Shown in pieces: positions 1 to 10,265 of a DNA stretch of 64,000 bases. The notes beneath the pieces were generated by a model that did not search any database, was not told the DNA's origin, and was given only the letters and a program-made list of their open reading frames with translations. Source of the DNA: Gimesia algae (GTDB taxonomy: Bacteria > Planctomycetota > Planctomycetia > Planctomycetales > Planctomycetaceae); assembly GCF_007746795.1 (NCBI RefSeq), contig NZ_CP036343.1, positions 3,027,369 through 3,091,368 on the forward strand. The letters are read 5' to 3'. Each line of letters starts with the position of its first letter. Position 1 is the first letter of the stretch. The position numbers and the translations under genes are program-made.

Positions 1-310
1 TGACGCCATAGTACAGCGGAAAGATTCGCAGAATCCGCCGCAGATAAAAGTTGCGAAAGTAATGGGGGCTCTCTCGCGTATCCAGCAGGATGCCGGTGAT
101 CAGAAATCCGGACAACACAAAAAACAGATCCACGCCACACCAGCAGGACCGGGAGACAATCTCATAGATCTGCCCTGCCGTTCCTGTTCCGGAAACAATG
201 ATCAGACCGCTGTGAAAAAAAAGGACCAGCAGGATGGCCACGCCGCGCACCCCATCAAGCGCTGGCACATGCTTCGCAGAGTCAACCGATTTGAGTGGGG
301 GGACGTTCAT
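1..310 (-). CDS. Acyltransferase 3 family membrane protein, N-terminal part (cut by window edge)
   Basis: The first 103 codons are visible; the rest lies beyond the left edge. The translation starts [20 protein letters not shown] and carries the family hallmarks: [17 protein letters not shown] (first membrane helix with the conserved catalytic-type histidine), then [19 protein letters not shown] and [18 protein letters not shown]. These match the OafA/YrhL (acyltransferase 3) integral membrane acyltransferases, which move acyl groups, often acetyl, onto surface sugars. The acceptor cannot be told from this fragment. The start is the ATG read leftward from 310. A 179-bp gap separates it from the upstream same-strand gene, so co-transcription is possible but unproven. 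Confidence 0.85.
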   Translation of the reverse strand, partial: MNVPPLKSVDSAKHVPALDGVRGVAILLVLFFHSGLIIVSGTGTAGQIYEIVSRSCWCGVDLFFVLSGFLITGILLDTRESPHYFRNFYLRRILRIFPLYYGV

Positions 311-489
311 GGTACAGCGTACATCAGAGGCAGTAGAAAAGTTCAGACGGATTCACCAAAGTTGATTTTCCACCACAGCCCCCTATGGCACAATGCCCGC
401 CTGCCGGAAAGCCAGTCAAGCTGCACGACAGGAATCGATTCTGACGATTGTCTGGATCAGAACGCCATATCCAGTCTGCCCGGGCAGGT

Positions 490-1767
490 TTATTCGCCGA
501 TCTTGACTGAAATCTTTCCGCTGTTATCAGCCAGTTCGTGCCAGTGGTCGCGACATCGGAGAAACAGCTTTCCACTCGCGGGCGCTTGAAAACGGTCTGC
601 TTCACCCAGTTCGAATGCTTCACTCAACTTGTATTCCTCATCTTCGTTTTCATACAGGACGACCCCCATCAAAGTACCACTCCCGGAATCATCCCCACTG
701 GCAGTCACGTTCTTACTTTCCGTGGCAGTGTTCCACTCTCCCACTGTTGAAATCTGATATTCCTGCCCCTCTTCCACAAGCACCCGGGAGGCCTGCCAGC
801 CCTGGTTTGCTAAGATTTTGGAAGTCAGCGGACGTACCGAATTAGGTTTACGAAACTTGGTTTTCCAGTCCCACTGACACAGATCACAGCGATACCCCTG
901 ATCAAAGTGTCTCAGGAAGAACAGATATTCGAATGAAATCTCGCGGTCCATCGATCCATAAGTCTGATTGAAGGAGACCGGCTTATTCATCAGCAAACCA
1001 AGTCCCAGCGGCCGAAACCGCGCGGCATAATTTGGATTTGTTGCCAGTAAATGACACAACGCCCACCGCCAGCAGTAATTCTGCCAGGAATCCCCGGTTG
1101 TTTCTCTGGAATTGACGATCTCGTTCAGGCTTTTAGGTTCACTCCGCTTGATATAATCAATCACATATTGCTCACAGGTAACGGCCAGTGGTTGGCCTTT
1201 TCGGGGCACCACTTTCCAGTTATTTCCCATCTCGGCCATGCCTTCACTGTACCAGACTGGCCCTGTACGACCGAAAGTTTGTGCGCAATAGGCGTGCACG
1301 GCTTCGTGCTGAGGCGTTCCGTTGCCCGCGGTTGCATACACAATCGATTTAGCAGCCACAATCTGTCCCCCCCGATACGTGGTGCGACTCATCGTGACGC
1401 CACCTCCCCCCTCAACCGACTGCATCCCCGCCGGATGCAGACTCCCCGCAGGCCAGTTCGCCAGATCCTTCACCACGTAGCATTCAATCACAGTCCGATT
1501 TGGACTCGCCCAGTAGGTCGAAATGATGACCAGCATTTTTTCCAGGCGTTCCAGTAAATCTTTTGCGTCCTCAGCCGACAAATCGGTATGGATCAGAAAA
1601 TTTTTGGAGCGGTAATCTGCTGGCGCAGCGGGAGAGGCAGGCCGCTGGTTCACCGCACGTCGATTTCCCTGGGCAGAGAGACTGCCAACAGAAACGGTTA
1701 CCAGAAACGTAAACACCAGCACCGACCGGAAACACAATGAATTGATGATTTTTGCTGCTGACTCCAC
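490..1767 (-). CDS. Secreted HExxH metallopeptidase-like protein
   Basis: 425 residues. The start is a GTG placed 9 bases after a strong AAGGAGG ribosome binding site. Residues about 12-32 form a signal peptide ending SLSAQ, so the protein is exported. The centre has HEAVH (about 154-158) followed by WYSEGMAEM (Glu at 175 and 179), the HExxH...E layout of gluzincin zinc peptidases and of the DUF1570/peptidase-MA-like proteins that are frequent in planctomycetes. The C-terminal ~100 residues look like a beta-rich extension. Substrate unknown; the peptidase role is inferred from the motif alone. It is divergent from the ceramidase-like gene, with the shared promoter region in 1768-2031. Confidence 0.75.
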   Translation of the reverse strand: MESAAKIINSLCFRSVLVFTFLVTVSVGSLSAQGNRRAVNQRPASPAAPADYRSKNFLIHTDLSAEDAKDLLERLEKMLVIISTYWASPNRTVIECYVVKDLANWPAGSLHPAGMQSVEGGGGVTMSRTTYRGGQIVAAKSIVYATAGNGTPQHEAVHAYCAQTFGRTGPVWYSEGMAEMGNNWKVVPRKGQPLAVTCEQYVIDYIKRSEPKSLNEIVNSRETTGDSWQNYCWRWALCHLLATNPNYAARFRPLGLGLLMNKPVSFNQTYGSMDREISFEYLFFLRHFDQGYRCDLCQWDWKTKFRKPNSVRPLTSKILANQGWQASRVLVEEGQEYQISTVGEWNTATESKNVTASGDDSGSGTLMGVVLYENEDEEYKLSEAFELGEADRFQAPASGKLFLRCRDHWHELADNSGKISVKIGE

Positions 1768-2031
1768 AGACAGTTTCCTCCTTGTTGATTCAGCCCGGCA
1801 TTGGATTTACAGAAATGTTGATTGCAGAAGACGTGGTTGATTGCAGCAGATGATGTGCGAAAACAATTGTACCACGCTTCATACCAGAAACAAATTATAA
1901 TTGTCGAAACAGGCAAGCTCATATCCCGTACGCTTGATATGTCACCGTTCCCACTTTACCCTGAATGAACAGTTTTTAAAGAATGTTTAGTTTGTTCGTC
2001 ATTTGCACTCATTAAGTGAGAGGTCTTCTCC

Positions 2032-3456
2032 ATGAAATATCTAACGCAGATTCGCCTCGGATTTCTACCGCTCCTGCTCTGCAGCCTCTTTCTGGTAAAC
2101 CCCGTCCGAAGTTCAGCATCTGAAGCGCTTTGGAAAGCCGCTTCGGTCAGCGTCGTGATTACGCCGGAAGAAAACCTCTGGATGGCCGGTTACGGCGGAC
2201 GTACCGCCCCCGCGGACGGCAAAATCCACGATCTCTGGATGAAAGTCCTGGTCATCGAAGCCCATGACGGTCATCGAGGGGTGATTGTTTCGACCGATAC
2301 CCTGGGGATTCCCCAGTCAATCTACAACAATGTCTGTGCGGCACTGAAAGAGAAATACAAGCTGGAGCGCAGCCAGATCATGCTGAACAGTTCGCACACT
2401 CACTGCGGGCCAGTACTCCGCGGTGCCCTGCATGACATCTATCCACTGACCCCCGAACACATCAAACAGATCGAAAACTATTCAACAAAACTGGAACAAC
2501 AACTGGTCGACGCTGTCGGAAAAGCCATCAAAGCGCTTCAACCAGCGACTCTTTGGTCAGGTACGGGACTTACCAGTTTCGCTGTCAACCGCCGCAATAA
2601 TATTGAATCGGAAGTGCCCGGGCTCAGAAAAGCACACGATCTCAAAGGGCCCGTGGACCACAGTGTCCCCGTACTCGCTGTCAAAGACAAAGACGGAAAA
2701 CTCAAAACCATCGTCTTTGGTTATGCCTGCCACAATACGACACTGAGTTTCCAGAAGTGGTGTGGAGACTATGCCGGTTTCGCGCAATACGATGTGGAAG
2801 CCATGTTTCCCGGCGTCACTGCCATGTTTTATATGGGTGGTGGTGCGGACCAGAATCCACTGCCCCGCCGCACACAGGAACTGGCAGAATCCTATGGCTC
2901 ACGACTGGCACATGCGGTCGCCGATACGGTGAGACTCCCCATGGTCGAACTCGATCCTGAACTGAAAACCGAAATCGAAATCACCGACATTAAGCTGGGA
3001 GATGCCCCCACGAAAGCAGAGCTCGAAAAAATCGCTGCTGGAAATCCGAACTCCTATGTCACCCGTTGGGGAACTCGACTGCTCAAGCAGCTCAACTCCG
3101 GAAAACCTTTCATTACATCTTATCCTTTCCCGGTCCAGGTCTGGCAGTTGGGAAAGACCCAGCTCTGGATCACCATTGGAGGCGAGGTCGTCGTCGATTA
3201 TTCTCTGGGGATGAAAAAAGAGTTCGGCCCCAACACCTGGGTCGCCGGCTACTGTAATGATGTGATGGCTTACACCCCTTCACTACGGGTCCTGGAAGAA
3301 GATGTCCCCCCACGTAAATCATCCCGCTGGGGCTATGAAGGGAACACATCCATGATGGTCTATGGATTACCCGCCCACCGCTGGTCAGACGAAATCGAAG
3401 ATAAAATCGTCGAGAGTGCCCGCAGACAGGTCAAAAAGGTCCGCAATGGAAAATAG
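2032..3456 (+). CDS. Neutral/alkaline ceramidase N-terminal domain protein, secreted
   Basis: 474 residues with an N-terminal signal peptide (about 8-28). The body resembles the N-terminal catalytic domain of neutral/alkaline non-lysosomal ceramidases: a VVITPEE...MAGYGGR opening, NSSHTHCGP (about 119-127) with the zinc-binding His pair, a CHNTTL segment and GGGADQNP. Neutral ceramidases hydrolyse the amide bond of ceramide; in planctomycetes this family is usually annotated from the domain only and the true substrate is unknown. It lacks the long C-terminal domain of the full eukaryotic and Pseudomonas enzymes. GAGAGGT about 8 bases upstream supports the ATG. Stands alone as a transcription unit. 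Confidence 0.8.
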   Translation: MKYLTQIRLGFLPLLLCSLFLVNPVRSSASEALWKAASVSVVITPEENLWMAGYGGRTAPADGKIHDLWMKVLVIEAHDGHRGVIVSTDTLGIPQSIYNNVCAALKEKYKLERSQIMLNSSHTHCGPVLRGALHDIYPLTPEHIKQIENYSTKLEQQLVDAVGKAIKALQPATLWSGTGLTSFAVNRRNNIESEVPGLRKAHDLKGPVDHSVPVLAVKDKDGKLKTIVFGYACHNTTLSFQKWCGDYAGFAQYDVEAMFPGVTAMFYMGGGADQNPLPRRTQELAESYGSRLAHAVADTVRLPMVELDPELKTEIEITDIKLGDAPTKAELEKIAAGNPNSYVTRWGTRLLKQLNSGKPFITSYPFPVQVWQLGKTQLWITIGGEVVVDYSLGMKKEFGPNTWVAGYCNDVMAYTPSLRVLEEDVPPRKSSRWGYEGNTSMMVYGLPAHRWSDEIEDKIVESARRQVKKVRNGK

Positions 3457-3681
3457 CACTCTACTTCGCTAAAATAGCTGCTTCGACCCTGATTATGACT
3501 GCTGGATGACAGCTTCTGAGGATGTTTTGCGTTTTTAAGCGCCAGCCGTTTGTCGCGCGGGAACCGAAGTCCTAGAATGCTATATATTCAGATCTATTAA
3601 GCAACTTAAATCGACACAGGTTCTCTGTGGGAATCTGAAATCAATTTTTGACAATATTAACGTAGTACTGAGGAGAGAGTA

Positions 3682-6357
3682 ATGGCTTCCGGAAATCCTT
3701 TTGGCGCGGAAGGTCAATTAAAGGCAGCTGGTAGTGAATTCACTTATTACCGCTTGCAGAAACTGATTGATGATGGCATCGGCAATATCGAAGCACTTCC
3801 CTATTCCATCCGCGTGCTGCTCGAATCCTGTCTGCGAAACGTGGATGGCTTCGTGGTCAACGAATCCGACGTCACGAATCTCGCCAACTGGAGTGCGGAA
3901 TCACCCAATCCCGTCGAAGTCCCCTTTAAACCAGGCCGCGTCGTCCTGCAGGACTTTACCGGCGTGCCCGCTGTTGTCGATCTGGCTGCCCTCCGCAGTG
4001 CCATGGTCCGCCTCGGCGGTGATCCCCAGAAAATTAATCCACTGGTACCTTGTGACCTCGTCATTGACCACTCGGTACAGGTCGATGAATTCGCAACCCG
4101 ACTCTCCCTGCAACACAATGTTGAAAAAGAATTCGAACGCAACCAGGAACGCTACCAGTTTCTCCGCTGGGGTCAGCAGGCTCTAGATAACTTTGGCGTC
4201 GTCCCTCCTGCCACCGGCATCGTGCATCAGGTCAACCTCGAGTACCTGGCTAAAGTCGTACTTACCAAAGATGGCGTTGCCTATCCGGACAGCCTGGTGG
4301 GAACCGACAGCCACACCACGATGATCAACGGCCTGGGCGTCGTTGGCTGGGGGGTTGGTGGGATCGAAGCCGAAGCCGTCATGCTCGGTCAGCCGATTTA
4401 CATGCTGACACCCGAAGTCGTCGGCTTCCGATTGAGCGGCAAACTTCCCCCTGCTGCGACAGCCACTGACCTCGTGCTCCGTATCGTGCAGATGCTTCGC
4501 GAACACGGTGTTGTCGGCAAGTTCGTTGAGTTCTATGGTCCCGGCCTGTCCAACATGAGCCTGGCAGACCGTGCCACCATCGCCAACATGGCGCCCGAAT
4601 ACGGGGCCACCATCGGCTTCTTCCCTGTAGACGATGAAACGCTGAACTACATGCGCCGTACAGGGCGTACCGAGGCGGAAGTCGATCTGGTCGAACGTTA
4701 CTACAAAGAACAGGGCATGTTCCGCACGGACAGTTCTCCCGAACCCAAATTCACCAGCAAACTCGAACTCGATATTTCGACCATTGAGGTCTCGCTGGCC
4801 GGGCCGAAACGTCCTCAGGACCGTATCGCTCTGACCGATATGAAATCACACTGGCACTGCGACCTCAGCAAAACATTTGGCAAGCAGGACCCCTCAGATA
4901 CCAGTGTTGCCGTTGAATATAACGACCAGAACTTCAATCTGAAAGATGGCTCGGTTGTGATCGCCGCCATCACCAGCTGTACCAATACCAGTAACCCTTC
5001 CGTCATGATCGGTGCAGGTCTGCTGGCGAAGAAAGCTGCAGAAAAAGGGCTGACACGTAAACCATGGGTCAAAACCAGCCTGGCCCCCGGAAGCCGTGTT
5101 GTGACTGACTACCTGGAAAAAGCAGGCCTGACCCCTTACCTGGATCAGCTTGGTTTTAATCTGGTCGGTTATGGCTGCACTACCTGTATCGGCAACAGTG
5201 GTCCGCTGCCCGCCCCCATTTCCAAAGCCATCAACGAAAACGACATCGTCGCGGCAGCCGTCCTGTCCGGTAACCGAAACTTCGAAGGACGCATCAGCCC
5301 CGATGTACGAGCCAACTACCTCGCCAGTCCGCCACTCGTGGTTGCCTATGCGATCGCAGGCACGACGGACATCGACCTCAGCACGGAGCCACTGGGACAG
5401 GATCAGGACGGTAACAATGTCTTTCTGAAAGATGTCTGGCCTTCTCAGGAAGAAGTCAACGCGACAATGGAATCGTCCATCAATCCGGAAATGTTCCGCT
5501 ATGAGTATGGCAAAGCCACCGAAGGGTCTCCCGAATGGCAGGCCATCAATGGCGGGGACGGAGACATTTTTGCCTGGGATGAACACAGTACCTACATTCA
5601 GGAACCACCCTTCTTCGTCGACATGCCCGCTACACCGGCTCCCATCAGCTCGATCAATGACGCGCGGGTTCTGGTTTCGGTAGGCGACTCGGTCACCACC
5701 GACCACATCTCACCCGCCGGTGCCATCAAAGCAGATTCCCCCGCCGGGAAATACCTGCAGGAAAACGGCATCACGCCGGAAAACTTCAACAGCTACGGCA
5801 GCCGCCGTGGTAACGACCGGGTGATGACCCGCGGGACTTTCGCGAACATTCGCCTCAGCAACCTGCTGGCTCCCGGGACCAGCGGCGGTGTGACGACTTA
5901 CCTGCCAACCGGCGAGCAGACTTCCATCTACGAAGCCTCGCTCCAATACAAAGAAGCCGGTACTCCACTGGTCGTTCTGGCCGGCGGCGATTACGGCATG
6001 GGTTCCTCACGCGACTGGGCTGCCAAAGGAACATTCCTGCTGGGCATCAAAGCCGTCATTGCAACTTCGTTTGAGCGAATTCACCGTTCCAACCTGGTCG
6101 GCATGGGCGTACTGCCTCTGCAGTTCCGCGATGGAGAAAGCCGCGAAGAACTGGGACTCGATGGCACCGAAACATTCGACATCGAACTGGATAACAACCT
6201 GAAACCAGGACAGGCTATCCGCGTCACTGCAACCAAGGAGAACGGAACTCAAGTTCTGTTTACCGTCCAGTGTCGTATTGATACTCCCGTCGAAGTCGAA
6301 TACTACCGCAATGGTGGAATTCTGCACAAAGTACTTCGTGATCTGGCAACGTCCTGA
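3682..6357 (+). CDS. acnA: Aconitate hydratase A
   Basis: 891 residues, the usual AcnA length. It interconverts citrate and isocitrate in the TCA cycle in the cytoplasm. Visible family marks: [20 protein letters not shown], the first cluster cysteine in [13 protein letters not shown], the other two in [14 protein letters not shown], and the swivel-domain [15 protein letters not shown] with the substrate-binding Ser/Arg. All three Fe-S cysteines are intact, so an active 4Fe-4S enzyme is expected. GAGGAGAG just before the ATG fixes the start. The pseudouridine synthase gene begins 4 bases after the stop, so the two are probably co-transcribed. Confidence 0.97.
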   Translation: MASGNPFGAEGQLKAAGSEFTYYRLQKLIDDGIGNIEALPYSIRVLLESCLRNVDGFVVNESDVTNLANWSAESPNPVEVPFKPGRVVLQDFTGVPAVVDLAALRSAMVRLGGDPQKINPLVPCDLVIDHSVQVDEFATRLSLQHNVEKEFERNQERYQFLRWGQQALDNFGVVPPATGIVHQVNLEYLAKVVLTKDGVAYPDSLVGTDSHTTMINGLGVVGWGVGGIEAEAVMLGQPIYMLTPEVVGFRLSGKLPPAATATDLVLRIVQMLREHGVVGKFVEFYGPGLSNMSLADRATIANMAPEYGATIGFFPVDDETLNYMRRTGRTEAEVDLVERYYKEQGMFRTDSSPEPKFTSKLELDISTIEVSLAGPKRPQDRIALTDMKSHWHCDLSKTFGKQDPSDTSVAVEYNDQNFNLKDGSVVIAAITSCTNTSNPSVMIGAGLLAKKAAEKGLTRKPWVKTSLAPGSRVVTDYLEKAGLTPYLDQLGFNLVGYGCTTCIGNSGPLPAPISKAINENDIVAAAVLSGNRNFEGRISPDVRANYLASPPLVVAYAIAGTTDIDLSTEPLGQDQDGNNVFLKDVWPSQEEVNATMESSINPEMFRYEYGKATEGSPEWQAINGGDGDIFAWDEHSTYIQEPPFFVDMPATPAPISSINDARVLVSVGDSVTTDHISPAGAIKADSPAGKYLQENGITPENFNSYGSRRGNDRVMTRGTFANIRLSNLLAPGTSGGVTTYLPTGEQTSIYEASLQYKEAGTPLVVLAGGDYGMGSSRDWAAKGTFLLGIKAVIATSFERIHRSNLVGMGVLPLQFRDGESREELGLDGTETFDIELDNNLKPGQAIRVTATKENGTQVLFTVQCRIDTPVEVEYYRNGGILHKVLRDLATS

Positions 6358-6361
6358 GTTG

Positions 6362-7315
6362 ATGGAGACTGCGTTTGAAGCCGATCTGATTGTCGAGGAT
6401 TACCTGGACGGTGCCCGCATCGATCGGTTTCTCAGTCGTCATTTCAGAAATTACTCGACCCATCGTCTGCAGCGCATCGTACAGGCGGGCTTTGCTAAAG
6501 TGAATGGCATCCCCGCTGATCCGCTGCAGCGCGTATTTCGAGGTCAGCAGATCAGTATCCGACTGCCGGAACCGCCCGATAAAACATACGATCCAGAACG
6601 ACTGCCTCTGGAAGTTCTGTATGAAGACGCATGGCTGATCATCATCAATAAACCACCGGGTATGATTGCGCATCCCGCAGGAAACATCCTCTCAGGCACA
6701 GTCGCTAACGCCCTGCAGTATTATCTGGATCAGCAAACCTGTGTTCCCAGCCTGCTGCGGCCGGGCATAGTGCATCGTCTCGACCAGTTCACCAGCGGGA
6801 TCCTGATCATCGCCAAAGAGCATCTGGGACACCGGAGCCTTTCGATTCAATTCCAGCAGAACCGGGTCAGCAAATCTTACCTGGCGATTGTCCGCGATCA
6901 GCCGGAACAGGATGCATTTGAAAACAGCGACGCCATCGGCGAACATCCCACCCAGGCAGGCGTCTGCATGACCACTCATCCACAGGCGCTGCGGGCCAAA
7001 GCAGCGTTTACCCGTTTTGAAGTCGTGGAACGTCTCCCCGGGCACTCACTGATTCGCGCATTTCCCAAAACCGGACGTCTGCATCAGATCCGCGTGCATC
7101 TGGCCGAACTGGGATTTCCCATCATCGCCGACGACTTTTATGGTAATGATGCCAGGCTGCTTGATGACCGCACGCTGATCACCAGGCAGGCGTTACATGC
7201 CGAGCAGATTGAGTTCGCGCACCCCGTTACCAATTTGCGGATGAAAATGTCCGCCGGAGTACCAGCTGATTTTGACCTGGCACTCCAGCGGATACGGAGC
7301 GCCTGGAGTGTATAA
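6362..7315 (+). CDS. RluA-family RNA pseudouridine synthase
   Basis: 317 residues from the ATG at 6362. An open frame runs upstream into acnA, but the family N-terminus begins at METAFEADLIVEDYLDGARI. Residues about 10-70 are an S4-like RNA-binding part (DRFLSRHF...RLQRIVQAGFAKVNG), followed by the catalytic core with INKPPGMIAHP and the signature HRLDQFTSGILIIAK, where Asp141 is the expected catalytic aspartate, and GRLHQIRVHLAELGFPI. It isomerises uridine to pseudouridine in rRNA or tRNA; which site cannot be told. Four bases separate it from acnA, suggesting translational coupling. Confidence 0.9.
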   Translation: METAFEADLIVEDYLDGARIDRFLSRHFRNYSTHRLQRIVQAGFAKVNGIPADPLQRVFRGQQISIRLPEPPDKTYDPERLPLEVLYEDAWLIIINKPPGMIAHPAGNILSGTVANALQYYLDQQTCVPSLLRPGIVHRLDQFTSGILIIAKEHLGHRSLSIQFQQNRVSKSYLAIVRDQPEQDAFENSDAIGEHPTQAGVCMTTHPQALRAKAAFTRFEVVERLPGHSLIRAFPKTGRLHQIRVHLAELGFPIIADDFYGNDARLLDDRTLITRQALHAEQIEFAHPVTNLRMKMSAGVPADFDLALQRIRSAWSV

Positions 7316-7326
7316 CAACCATTTCG

Positions 7327-7347
7327 CATAGTGACCGTCACACTATG
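7327..7347. terminator. Short inverted repeat between convergent genes
   Basis: CATAGTG and CACTATG (7 bp) flank a 7-base loop in the 60-bp space between the convergent pseudouridine synthase and transhydrogenase genes. There is no clear T-run, so a terminator role is inferred from position only. Confidence 0.3.
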
Positions 7348-7375
7348 TTCCTCAATTCATATCGTCTCACACAGG

Positions 7376-8866
7376 TTAAACTTCTACGGTTTCCTCTTCA
7401 TCCAGTTCGGCTGGTTGATCTTCCAGTTTGTGCAGTTCAACGTCACTACTGAATTTGGTGAGCTTCGATTCTTCAAACAGACGATCCAGGCTCATTTTCT
7501 CAAACGCATCGAAGGCGGCCACTTTGTAACATTCTGCCATCGTCGGGTAGTTGAAGACCGCGTTTCGGAAATATTCGATTGTTCCACCAAAGGACATGAC
7601 CGTCTGCCCGATGTGCACAATCTCCGTAGCGGCTTCGCCAATCACATGGATGCCCAGAATCTTTAATGTTTCCCGATGGAACAAAATCTTCAGCATCCCT
7701 TCGCGGTCGCCGGAGATCTGTCCCCGCGCGATTTCCCGGTAACGGGCCGCTCCTACTTCATAAGGAATATGCGCATCGGTTAACTGCTGCTCAGTTTTGC
7801 CGATCATCGAAATTTCAGGGATCGTAAATAAACCATAGGGCATAATATCGAACGCTTCAAACGGTTCATTGAAGGCATTACAGACGACACGCCGTCCCTG
7901 TTCCATCGACACACTGGCCAGCGCCGGAAAACCGACGATATCACCAGCCCCGTAGATGTGTGGCACCCAGGTCTGATGCTCTTCGTTACACCACAGTCGA
8001 CCGCGTTCATCTGGCTCCAGACCGGCTGCCTGAAAATTCAGTTCGTCTGCATCGCCCACACGTCCCACTGTGTACAACACCGAATCTGCCACCAGGCGTT
8101 TGCCACTTTCCGTCTGGACTGCTGCCATCGTATCGGAAAACCGCTCGATGCCGACTACTTCTTCTCCCATCCGGAAGATCATTCCCAGGGAACGGGCATG
8201 ATGGATCAGCGCGTCAATAATCTCTCGATCACAAAACTCCAGCAGACGTTCGCGACCATCCAGTACCGTCACTTCCACACCCAGCGTCGCAAACATGATG
8301 GCGTATTCGATACCGATCACACCACCACCCACAACGATCATCGAACGCGGAATCTCCTTCAGATCAATAATTTCATCCGAATCGAAAATCGTCTGGCCAT
8401 CAAAGGGGATGTGTGGCGGACGGGAGGGCTTGGTCCCGGTTGCGACCAGGATATAATCGCCATACAGCTGTTTCCGCCCTGTTTCACAGTCGACTTCCAC
8501 TTCATGCGGACCGACGAATTTGGCTTCACCAATAAATACTTCCACACCGTTCCGCTCCAGCTGATCATGAATGATTTCCAGTTCATGTTCTGCCACATCG
8601 GCTAGTTTCAAGCGCAGATCCTGCATTGTGATCCGACGTTTGCGACGGTACCACTTGCTGTAGACATCCCGGTGGCGATAACCGGTCAGATACAATATCG
8701 CTTCACGCATGGTCTTGGACGGAATCGTTCCTTTATGCAGGCAGACGCCCCCCATGCCACGAAAGTTGCGTTCAATAATGGCAACCCGCTTCCCCAGTTT
8801 CGAAGCGGCAATCGCAGCCTTCTGGCCGGCGGGACCACTTCCTATTATTACTATGTCGTATTTCAT
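7376..8866 (-). CDS. sthA: Soluble (Si-specific) NAD(P)+ transhydrogenase
   Basis: 496 residues of the flavoprotein disulfide reductase family: FAD motif IIGSGPAG at 8-14, NAD(P) motif VVGGGVIGIEYA, second FAD motif HIYGAGDIVG, and a dimerisation domain ending FNYPTMAECYKVAAF. In lipoamide dehydrogenases the active site is CxxxxC; here the second cysteine is replaced by Thr (GGVCLHKGTIPSKT, Cys42/Thr47), the pattern of SthA, which moves hydride between NADPH and NAD+ without a redox disulfide. It also lacks the catalytic His-Glu pair region of dihydrolipoamide dehydrogenase. Probable role: balancing NADPH and NADH in the cytosol. Carries an extra acidic C-terminal tail (about 25 residues). 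Confidence 0.9.
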   Translation of the reverse strand: MKYDIVIIGSGPAGQKAAIAASKLGKRVAIIERNFRGMGGVCLHKGTIPSKTMREAILYLTGYRHRDVYSKWYRRKRRITMQDLRLKLADVAEHELEIIHDQLERNGVEVFIGEAKFVGPHEVEVDCETGRKQLYGDYILVATGTKPSRPPHIPFDGQTIFDSDEIIDLKEIPRSMIVVGGGVIGIEYAIMFATLGVEVTVLDGRERLLEFCDREIIDALIHHARSLGMIFRMGEEVVGIERFSDTMAAVQTESGKRLVADSVLYTVGRVGDADELNFQAAGLEPDERGRLWCNEEHQTWVPHIYGAGDIVGFPALASVSMEQGRRVVCNAFNEPFEAFDIMPYGLFTIPEISMIGKTEQQLTDAHIPYEVGAARYREIARGQISGDREGMLKILFHRETLKILGIHVIGEAATEIVHIGQTVMSFGGTIEYFRNAVFNYPTMAECYKVAAFDAFEKMSLDRLFEESKLTKFSSDVELHKLEDQPAELDEEETVEV

Positions 8867-9170
8867 CGGATCACTCTCAATGCGTCAGACTCTCTTCCCG
8901 GAAACGGCTCTCTTGCGCCGCATGTCAAAATGAGAAGACTGGCTGAACTTTTCTACGTAAACGGACACCTCTAACTTCGGAATACTGGTCGTCTGACGAA
9001 GATAGAAACATTGAAGCAATCAATGAAACAGGCTATTTTGCGTGTAACTTGACGGTTATACTGATATTACCAGCAACATGGATCTGGAATGCCTCTCAGG
9101 GGAGAATCACAACGCAGCAACCTCGGCGTAACCGGTTCTTCTCTCAGCTGACTCGCGATAAGGAATTTCG
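8867..9170. other. Divergent intergenic region sthA / msrP
   Basis: 304 bp between divergently transcribed genes; it must hold both promoters. I see no convincing -35/-10 pair, no long repeat and no RNA structure. AAGGAA eight bases before 9171 is the msrP ribosome binding site. Confidence 0.6.
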
Positions 9171-10178
9171 ATGAATCACCACACCCGAAAAATCTGGAAT
9201 GTTCCAGAACACGAACATACCCCTATTGAAGTATTTCAAAACCGGAAACTATACCGCCGGGAATTCCTGCAGCGCATGGGAACAGGCCTGGGCATTGCCG
9301 GGCTTGCGGGCTTGCTCACGGGCTGTGAACAGGCGACCAAAGAAGAAATCGAACAGGCGGGAGCGACTACGCCTGTACCGCAACAAGACAGTTCGATTTA
9401 CCCGGCGGAGCGGAATCCTGCTTTCAAATACGGGCGACCGGAAACAGAAGACATTGAAGCGGAAAAATTCACCAACTTCTACGAGTTCACGGGTCCCACT
9501 TCTAAACAGGCCTGGAAATATGTAGAAAACTTTAAAACGGCTCCCTGGTCAGTCACTGTGGAAGGCGAATGCGAAAAGCCCCGTACCTTTGATCTGGATG
9601 ACCTGTTCAAAGAATTGAAATTTGAAGAACGCGCCTATCGGCATCGCTGTGTCGAGACCTGGGCAATGTGCGTGCCCTGGACCGGTTTCCCTCTGGCTAG
9701 TCTGCTGAAACTGGTAGAGCCAAAAGCGTCAGCGAAATATGTCGCCTTTGAAACCTTCAACAAACCCAAACAGGCCCCCTATATGGAATCCAGCGGCGCA
9801 GGAACCTGGCCGTGGCCTTATACGGAAGGGTTGACGATGCCTGAAGCGATGAATGATCTGGCCTTCATTGCCACCGGCCTGTATGGCGCACCTTTACTCA
9901 AACAGAATGGCGCCCCGATTCGACTGGTGGTCCCCTGGAAGTATGGTTTCAAGTCGGGCAAATCCATCGTAAAAATCAGACTCACTAAAGACCAGCCGGC
10001 GACGTTCTGGAATACCGTCAACCCTGAAGAATACGGATTTGTCGCGAATGTAGAACCCGACGTACCCCATCCCCGCTGGAGCCAGCGCACGGAATGGATG
10101 CTGGGAACCGAAAAACGCTACGACACCCAACCATTTAACGGCTATGGCGAATATGTCGCCAGCCTGTATACAGGCTGA
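9171..10178 (+). CDS. msrP: MsrP-like molybdopterin oxidoreductase (YedY family), Tat exported
   Basis: 335 residues. The N-terminus has a twin-arginine motif (RREFLQRMG, Arg29-Arg30) and a hydrophobic stretch ending LLTGC, so export is by Tat; the LTGC also fits a lipobox (Cys52). The core has YRHRCVETWAMCVPWTGFPL, where Cys160 aligns with the molybdenum-binding cysteine of E. coli MsrP (YedY), and a C-terminal VPWKYGFKSGKSIVKI segment. MsrP repairs methionine sulfoxide in periplasmic proteins, receiving electrons from the haem membrane protein MsrQ. No msrQ lies next to it, so the electron donor is elsewhere or different. The catalytic role is inferred from family membership. Confidence 0.87.
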   Translation: MNHHTRKIWNVPEHEHTPIEVFQNRKLYRREFLQRMGTGLGIAGLAGLLTGCEQATKEEIEQAGATTPVPQQDSSIYPAERNPAFKYGRPETEDIEAEKFTNFYEFTGPTSKQAWKYVENFKTAPWSVTVEGECEKPRTFDLDDLFKELKFEERAYRHRCVETWAMCVPWTGFPLASLLKLVEPKASAKYVAFETFNKPKQAPYMESSGAGTWPWPYTEGLTMPEAMNDLAFIATGLYGAPLLKQNGAPIRLVVPWKYGFKSGKSIVKIRLTKDQPATFWNTVNPEEYGFVANVEPDVPHPRWSQRTEWMLGTEKRYDTQPFNGYGEYVASLYTG

Positions 10179-10200
10179 AAAGCAGAGTTTGAAGATAAAA

Positions 10201-10234
10201 AAAGCCCCGGTAGCATTCATACTACCGGGGCTTT
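10201..10234. terminator. Bidirectional intrinsic terminator
   Basis: A perfect 13-bp stem (AAAGCCCCGGTAG with CTACCGGGGCTTT) and 8-base loop, with A-tract and T-tract on either side, lies between convergent msrP and the Bax inhibitor-like gene. It can serve both. Confidence 0.9.
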
Positions 10235-10265
10235 CATTTAATCTCAGTCAGATGCTCATTCAGAA

